From positions 558,001-622,000 of the forward strand of contig CANTFL010000174.1 of the NCBI GenBank assembly GCA_947650285.1: a DNA stretch of 64,000 nt, in the 5' to 3' direction. Shown in pieces: positions 58,904 through 64,000 of the stretch. The notes beneath the pieces are model-generated. The model saw nothing but the letters and a program-made list of their open reading frames with translations, was not told the DNA's origin and searched no databases. Both the position numbers and the translations under genes were made by a program. Within the stretch, counting starts at the first letter, position 1; the number at the start of each line of letters is the position of its first letter. This DNA comes from Hyaloperonospora brassicae (lineage: Eukaryota > Oomycota > Peronosporomycetes > Peronosporales > Peronosporaceae).

Positions 58904-61814
58904 GTGGCTTCTCGCAACAAGCTGCATCGGAAAAGAACACGTGTGCTTTTGCTGCTACATAGCAGCACATTCTGCATTCGGTCGTAGATGATGTTGGCGG
59001 CACGGTTCGCGTGGCGGTCATGGGAGTTGTCGCAAGTACAAAAGTCGCCGACATTCGGCCATTCCCACGCTCATTGCAGTCAAGACCGTCCTCTAAGTGC
59101 TAGAGGTTCATGTCTGACTCGTTGCACACGCGGATCCGGCAGGAGGTCCGTACAAAGACGATGGCTTTTCACGTCCAAGCTCGAGCCAGTATGCCACTGC
59201 AATGCTTCATCACAACGTACTGTTTAAGTCGCATGCAACTCAAGTTTATTGTGACAGGCAACGGCTGCTCGTGGCGTCATTGCATCATCATGGATTGTTA
59301 CATCGAAGACCAAAGTTTCTCGTCCCTGTACCAAGCTCGCCGTGTGCACCACTGTGCTGTCGTTCTGTTTCTGATGTTGGCGGCTTTCTGGCACAAAGAT
59401 TTGAACGCGTGTACTAACGACAAGTTTGATGCCGAATGTGCCAGTGTTATTGGACATGACTGTGTTGACGAGTGGCCGTGACTTGATCATGACCGCTGAT
59501 TGTGCGTGTGCACATCTTTCCATTGGTTGCGATTTTGCAATGTGTGGCAATGTGTGGCGATGTTCGTCCTCTCGTGCGCTCATTAGCTGATGCAAATGAG
59601 TCGGCACTTGTTGCCTGAGACGAAGAGGTCGGCAAGCAGTCCAATTCTTCGTCACCATATGGCCGACTGCTGCGTTCACAAGTGCTGCTAATTGCTACGT
59701 CGGCCTTCGCGAATTTCGCTCTCGATTTTCGTTTCAAGTCGCGGCCGAAGAGTCACGTCGTTCGTTTCGTTGTGGAGGCAACACATGTCCCGAGCCAAAG
59801 ACGAAGTGTATCGAGAAGCGCTGAGCGACAGGTGACGAGAAAGATGCCTACCGACCTCTTGATGGGCTGAAATGTGCAGGTGGCTCATCGAAGATATAAA
59901 AGTCACGCGTCGGCTTGACTGGGCACATGTTGCGGCTCGACTTGATGCAGTGGAGATACTTGCTATGATTGTCGAAGCAAGGCAGTATCTATGTAGTGCG
60001 TGGGATGGGGAAGAGCCGACATTTATACGGTACAGACTAGTTGTATGGGTCTAGTGGCATGTACATATCCGAGTGACGTTATTTGTTATGAACAGTATTT
60101 GATTGTCTCCACCCTTTTGACAGTATGTTTGTGACTACATGCGCACCACTCACTAGACGTGTCTGTCATCGATCACAATGAACTTCCACCTGCAACGAAA
60201 CGCATCACGCTCAAACACGCAGTCTTCTGGTCACATTGCCATCATAAGAAAAAGAGCCGTGTACATGCCAGATTCCCGTACAGACGAAATCGAAGCTTCT
60301 AGCCTAGTTCAATCATGAACAAGCATTCCACACGAAAAGATCTGTAACTTTGATACCTCAAACGTCAGCTGAGCGACTGTATCAAGAAGAGCATCTTGGC
60401 TCGTTCGCACGGGCTCAAGTGGATACTCTGACCACCCGACAAGAATGACTGGTTGGTCCGTTCACTTCATTTATTAAGAGCATTGCCTCGTGGCGTGACG
60501 ATAACAATTAGAGTGGTCCCGAGGGTATGCACTTGAAAAAGTCTTGGGATGAGCGTGAGCAGTTTCCAGCGTTTGTCACTTGCAGATAAATTCGGAACGA
60601 GGTCGTGACTACAACAAAGCTGACGGTTTCATGTGGACGAGTTCAACTCCTTTCATTTCATTGGAGGCAGTGGTGTGTGTGGTCTGAACAGGCGTCGGGA
60701 TGAAGCGTCTTGGAAAGAAGATCCCGAATGCCCGATTCCAATGTGTGTCATTGTACACTTTGACCATATCGAGATGCGCGGATCGTCCGGAGTCGAGGCA
60801 GTGCCATTTGGCATACGGTCCGCACCCACTTGTATAGCTTCGCACAGGAAAGGGTTGCAAGCAAGCACGCTTGCTTACTTGTCACTGAATAACGTCCCCT
60901 TACTTGCGATGTCCACGATGTCAACAAGGCTTGAGTTGGAGCGTACCGCAAACTCTTGCGACTTGTGCCAAGTCCTCGTGATGAACGGTACCCGTCCACA
61001 GTCCGACTGATTGCAACAGTGCGGACACATGACCTCATATCGTGAAAATACGGTAGCAAACAGCCGCACGTTGCAGTGATGTGTAGATTATGGCAATGCT
61101 CACGGCCGATACTTTTCATGCTTCTGCCGAGTGCGACGTTGTCGTCTACATTATCGTGATGGGGTGAGAAGCGATCGCATGTGTTGATGCCAGATAGCAT
61201 GGCGGACATATAGTGTCTTCGTCTCAAGCCATTTGTAGTCAGTATTCCTCGAACGTGCTTAGCGCTTGGTAGCAACAACGCGTTCATGATGGCAGGGGGT
61301 CTAGAAATCGGTGGCCCAGGGTACAAGCGAGTTGTTCGAAGCAAACGTCTTGTCCCTGGTTGGATTCTCAACGAGAAAGATGAGGAAATGAAAGCATTGG
61401 CATAGCCGCTCTACTTTGTCCATGTAGAGGGTCTGTCGTCTCCGACTCACATGTGAAACTTCGCGTGTCGACAGCAAACGTGCTGGCATTTTGTACGACA
61501 GTTACATCAGCTTCGTGTGAGGGTCGCGACTTCAAACGTCCATTCTTGCACAAGTACACACACTTCCGATTACAACCAATACACTTAGGAACTGTTCAAA
61601 CAAACGAACACATGAAGTAGGCAGTATTGGGCCAAAAGGCAAGCGATCGTCAACCAGCAGCTTCTCCCTCTAGAGCTGCCCGTTGTGCATGATGTCGATG
61701 ATGACAAGATGTGATGAAGACATTGTTTGCGTGTCAACAAACATGCGGACATTGTGCTCCGTTCGTTCTCCATCGAGGAGAGGACGCAACGTGATTCAGC
61801 CAAATGTAGAAGAG
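58904..61814. other. Intergenic, about 2.9 kb, no gene recognised
   Basis: Several frames of 60-200 codons on both strands (59110-59481 plus, 60748-61371 minus, 59872-60054 plus) lack recognisable domains. Some may be real short genes or remnants, but nothing in the sequence supports one. Confidence 0.35.
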
Positions 61815-62225
61815 CCCACTGCCGAGCGAGGAGGGCACGACTTGGCTTGTTGCTTTTCGTTCGCTCGTAATGGTACTGGGAAAACAAAGGAACTGTAGGG
61901 CATGTCAGTGTTTTCTTCCAAGCAGCACTCGGTTGTGATCCATGCGGGAGCAGCAAGTCGTCCACGAGTGATGACCTCAAGAACAACATTTCACGGCGTC
62001 GTTGGAGTCCTTCGTACGAGCAAAGCTCGACCACAGCGCATCATCGCGTCTCCAGCCGGAAGTGGGAATCGGCGCAAAGCCCTTTTCAAATCATGTGCGT
62101 GGGTGGGTGTGCGACGCACAGACTCTTGACCGGCTACACTGCGTGACCTGATTCTAGCGTCGCTTACCCATGCATCTGTGCTGACAGACGACAAGGCGCA
62201 CGCCAACTTCTCGTGCTTCAATCAA

Positions 62226-62567
62226 CTAGTGCTCGATGGAACGTTGAGATGATGGCATGTCGACCGTTCCGCTTGCAGTACAGACGAATCGTAGCAAACA
62301 CGTGCAACGAAAGCTGGAGATCTGTTCATGCAGATCCCTCTCGAGAGTCTGCGCCACACTTTGATGAGCAAATGAGCTGCTGGGCAAACGAAATCGTCCA
62401 CTCGTGTCAAGTCGCTCTTCGTGCAAGTGCAGCATCGCGTCGCTCACCATCTCGTCAAGACGACCGGAACTGCAACTAATCTCTTTGGTGGCAGTTTGGA
62501 CCTCTACAACAGCTGAAAGAATCTGTCCCTTGCCATCGAACGATGTGTCAACAGCTCTCAGCCTCAT
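62226..62567 (-). pseudogene. Unrecognised module ORF, copy C
   Basis: 113 codons, same form as copy B and lacking the 8 bp found in copy A. The alternative frame 62222-62410 carries the copy A C-terminus. Confidence 0.25.
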
Positions 62568-62884
62568 AGTGCGCTACAGATGTTGCCCAGTCACCGATTG
62601 GGAGGGCGGCGTTCATGCATTTGTGACCGACTGCGGCTACTTCTCGTCTCGTTTGTGCCCTGCAGATGCTATCCAGACATCCGTAGAAAAGGCCGTCTCT
62701 ACGGGGCCGCACTTTCGGCTCTGTCGACATACTCAACTGCATACTAAAGTAAACAGACGGTCGTTGCCCATTGCTACTTCCGATCATACGTCCGAACAAC
62801 AGAAAGCACGTGCCGAATGCAGCGATCGGACTGCACGACGGACGACGGCCGCACTGCGTCGGACTTTCTCAGAGCTCCTACTTT

Positions 62885-62905
62885 GCCATTCCCACATTTG
62901 CTCTG
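62885..62905 (+). promoter_or_regulatory. Putative Inr/FPR-like core promoter, copy C
   Basis: Identical block to 18366-18386, 34-54 bp before the start codon. Confidence 0.4.
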
Positions 62906-62938
62906 CCCCCGTCACTCCTCAAGTTCTACTCGCGAGCA

Positions 62939-63673
62939 ATGCGTCTTCTCCACGCAGTGCTCCTGTCTGTCGTCATCGTCTTGGCGCTCGACGTGGGTCT
63001 GCTGCAAGCCCGCGCACTCGGTGACGACGAGACGGATGTCTCTGCTGGCGACGTCCATCCATCACGTGGGACCGCCATCGACGAAGAAAGCCGTTCAAAT
63101 TTCGTCGCTAAGTTCAAGAGCTTCTTCGGCAAGTCGTCTTCAGCGTCGACGACAACTGTGGGAGGGGGCGAGGCTACAGCTGCTAAAGCCGCGCAGAAGC
63201 TAGCCGCTCGTCAGCAGAAAGCAAACGCTAAAGCTGCTAAAGCTGCTAGAGTGGAAGCGGCTCGTCTGGCGAACGAAAGAGCTGCAGCAGAGAAGAGCAT
63301 GCATTCCGAGATCGACAAACTAGTGAAAAGTTTGAACAAGGCGATAAAATTGCATGACAAAAAGGGCGTGAAGATCAAGTTTTTCAGCAGCGAGGAATAT
63401 CAGAGAGCGCTCGGCCATATGATTACGGTGAATTCGGGTCGTGGTGCAAATGATAAACTTAACATGTTTAAGATTTTGGAGGAAAAAATGGGCAAGGAAG
63501 GGCTGACAGGGTTAGCTACGACAATTGCGGCGAAAGGTGGTGGTCATGATCAAATGGCTGCAAGTGCGTTGACTACATTTTTGAAGCAATCCGAAGAGGC
63601 CATGCCACTGTCGGGGGGGACTAGAACACTCGCAGACCGCAAAAAAGCAGATGCCCTGAGGGTGATTGTGTAA
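62939..63673 (+). CDS. Secreted effector-like protein, intact copy C
   Basis: 244 residues from the ATG at 62939, with the same signal peptide as copy B apart from single changes later (GDDE for DDDE). It has an EER-like DEESR near residue 48-52 and no RXLR. The middle (about 60-200) diverges from copy B: a Thr/Ala-rich insert (SASTTTVGGG), an Ala/Lys-rich helix (AKAAKAARVEAARLANERAA) shared with B, then different helices. The C-terminal tail (KQSEEAMPLSGG ... LRVIV) is again conserved. Function is inferred only from the secretion signal and family architecture. Confidence 0.75.
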   Translation: MRLLHAVLLSVVIVLALDVGLLQARALGDDETDVSAGDVHPSRGTAIDEESRSNFVAKFKSFFGKSSSASTTTVGGGEATAAKAAQKLAARQQKANAKAAKAARVEAARLANERAAAEKSMHSEIDKLVKSLNKAIKLHDKKGVKIKFFSSEEYQRALGHMITVNSGRGANDKLNMFKILEEKMGKEGLTGLATTIAAKGGGHDQMAASALTTFLKQSEEAMPLSGGTRTLADRKKADALRVIV

Positions 63674-64000
63674 GATGAGGTAGAGCAACGTGGTCACCGA
63701 CTCTTATTCTTTGATTTAATATACACAGTCTTTGCACTTGCGCTAGCTTTGTACTTGGTCTCGAACTTTGACAGTTGAGCATCGAGTGTGTGCATTGCAA
63801 ACTCAGTTCTCTTCATTTCTGGCCTAATATCTCGATGGCCGTCGCGTGTCCATTTTAGCAGCTCTTCGCGCCTTCCGCGTCAAGTATGGGTATGCTTCTG
63901 ACCAGGTTCATGTCCTTAACGATGCAGAGAATGTCGACCTCGCTTGCTTCAGTGTCGCTCTAAGTAGTCGATCACTCAATCCATCATCTCAGCTGTCGGC

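Larger units (their letters stand above)
61815..64000 (+). repeat. Effector module, copy C (runs off the window)
   Basis: Inverted copy of 45089-47265; position 64000 aligns with 45089, so the repeat continues beyond the window. The DNA upstream of the effector is nearly identical in B and C, while the mature coding region differs clearly. Confidence 0.9.

Noticed and set aside
59110..59481. 123-codon ORF downstream of the BRE-like gene
   Set aside because: No domain, competing open frames on the same strand and no conserved motif; could be untranslated or decayed sequence.
60748..61371. 207-codon minus ORF
   Set aside because: Arg-rich composition without motifs and several overlapping frames on both strands; no basis to call a gene.

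Overview
The window looks like a piece of an oomycete (Peronosporales: Phytophthora or downy mildew type) nuclear genome. The evidence is a small family of short secreted proteins with a conserved signal peptide and an EER-like motif, spliced housekeeping genes with short GT-AG introns (several donors read GTACG), a bidirectionally packed gene block, and long AT-rich stretches of Ty3/Gypsy and other transposon debris. The genus cannot be fixed from the sequence alone.

Layout. 1-35.9 kb is a transposon-rich, gene-poor region: a degraded LTR (440-902), a broken non-LTR retrotransposon (2446-5660), an array of tiny hairpins (6091-6396), a heavily decayed Gypsy element (8301-15625), a secreted-effector pseudogene inside a duplicated module (17640-19240), a solo LTR (22201-22639), a DNA-transposon-like element with nested inverted repeats that carries an adenylate kinase fragment (22835-24460), and a nearly complete 8-kb chromodomain Gypsy element on the minus strand (25414-33399) with matching 392-bp LTRs. 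35.9-43 kb holds a five-exon FUSC-like membrane protein with EF-hands (+) and a PX-VPS9 protein (-). 43-47.3 kb has simple repeats, a long-stem palindrome, a solo LTR with perfect target-site duplication and an intact effector copy (-). 47.9-58.9 kb is a compact housekeeping block: a PP2A B56 subunit, mitochondrial ATP synthase beta, a mitochondrial S18-like ribosomal protein, a second B56 gene, and a BRE/BABAM2-like gene. 61.8-64 kb is a third copy of the effector module, inverted relative to the second, so two inverted repeats of about 2.2 kb bracket the housekeeping block.

The most unusual signal is at the DNA/RNA-structure level. The 8-kb Gypsy element, LTRs and coding regions alike, is packed with short perfect inverted repeats (arms about 6-13 bp, loops 0-12 nt), one about every 30-40 bp. 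Diverged LTR copies elsewhere in the window keep the same hairpins with paired, base-pair-preserving substitutions. A separate non-Gypsy stretch (6091-6396) shows a run of 5-bp stems with 3-nt loops. I know of no description of this. It suggests either selection for folded RNA/ssDNA or a template-switching process that perfects palindromes.

Exon borders were worked out by hand from reading frame, GT-AG sites and, for the two B56 genes, agreement between paralogs. They are predictions.
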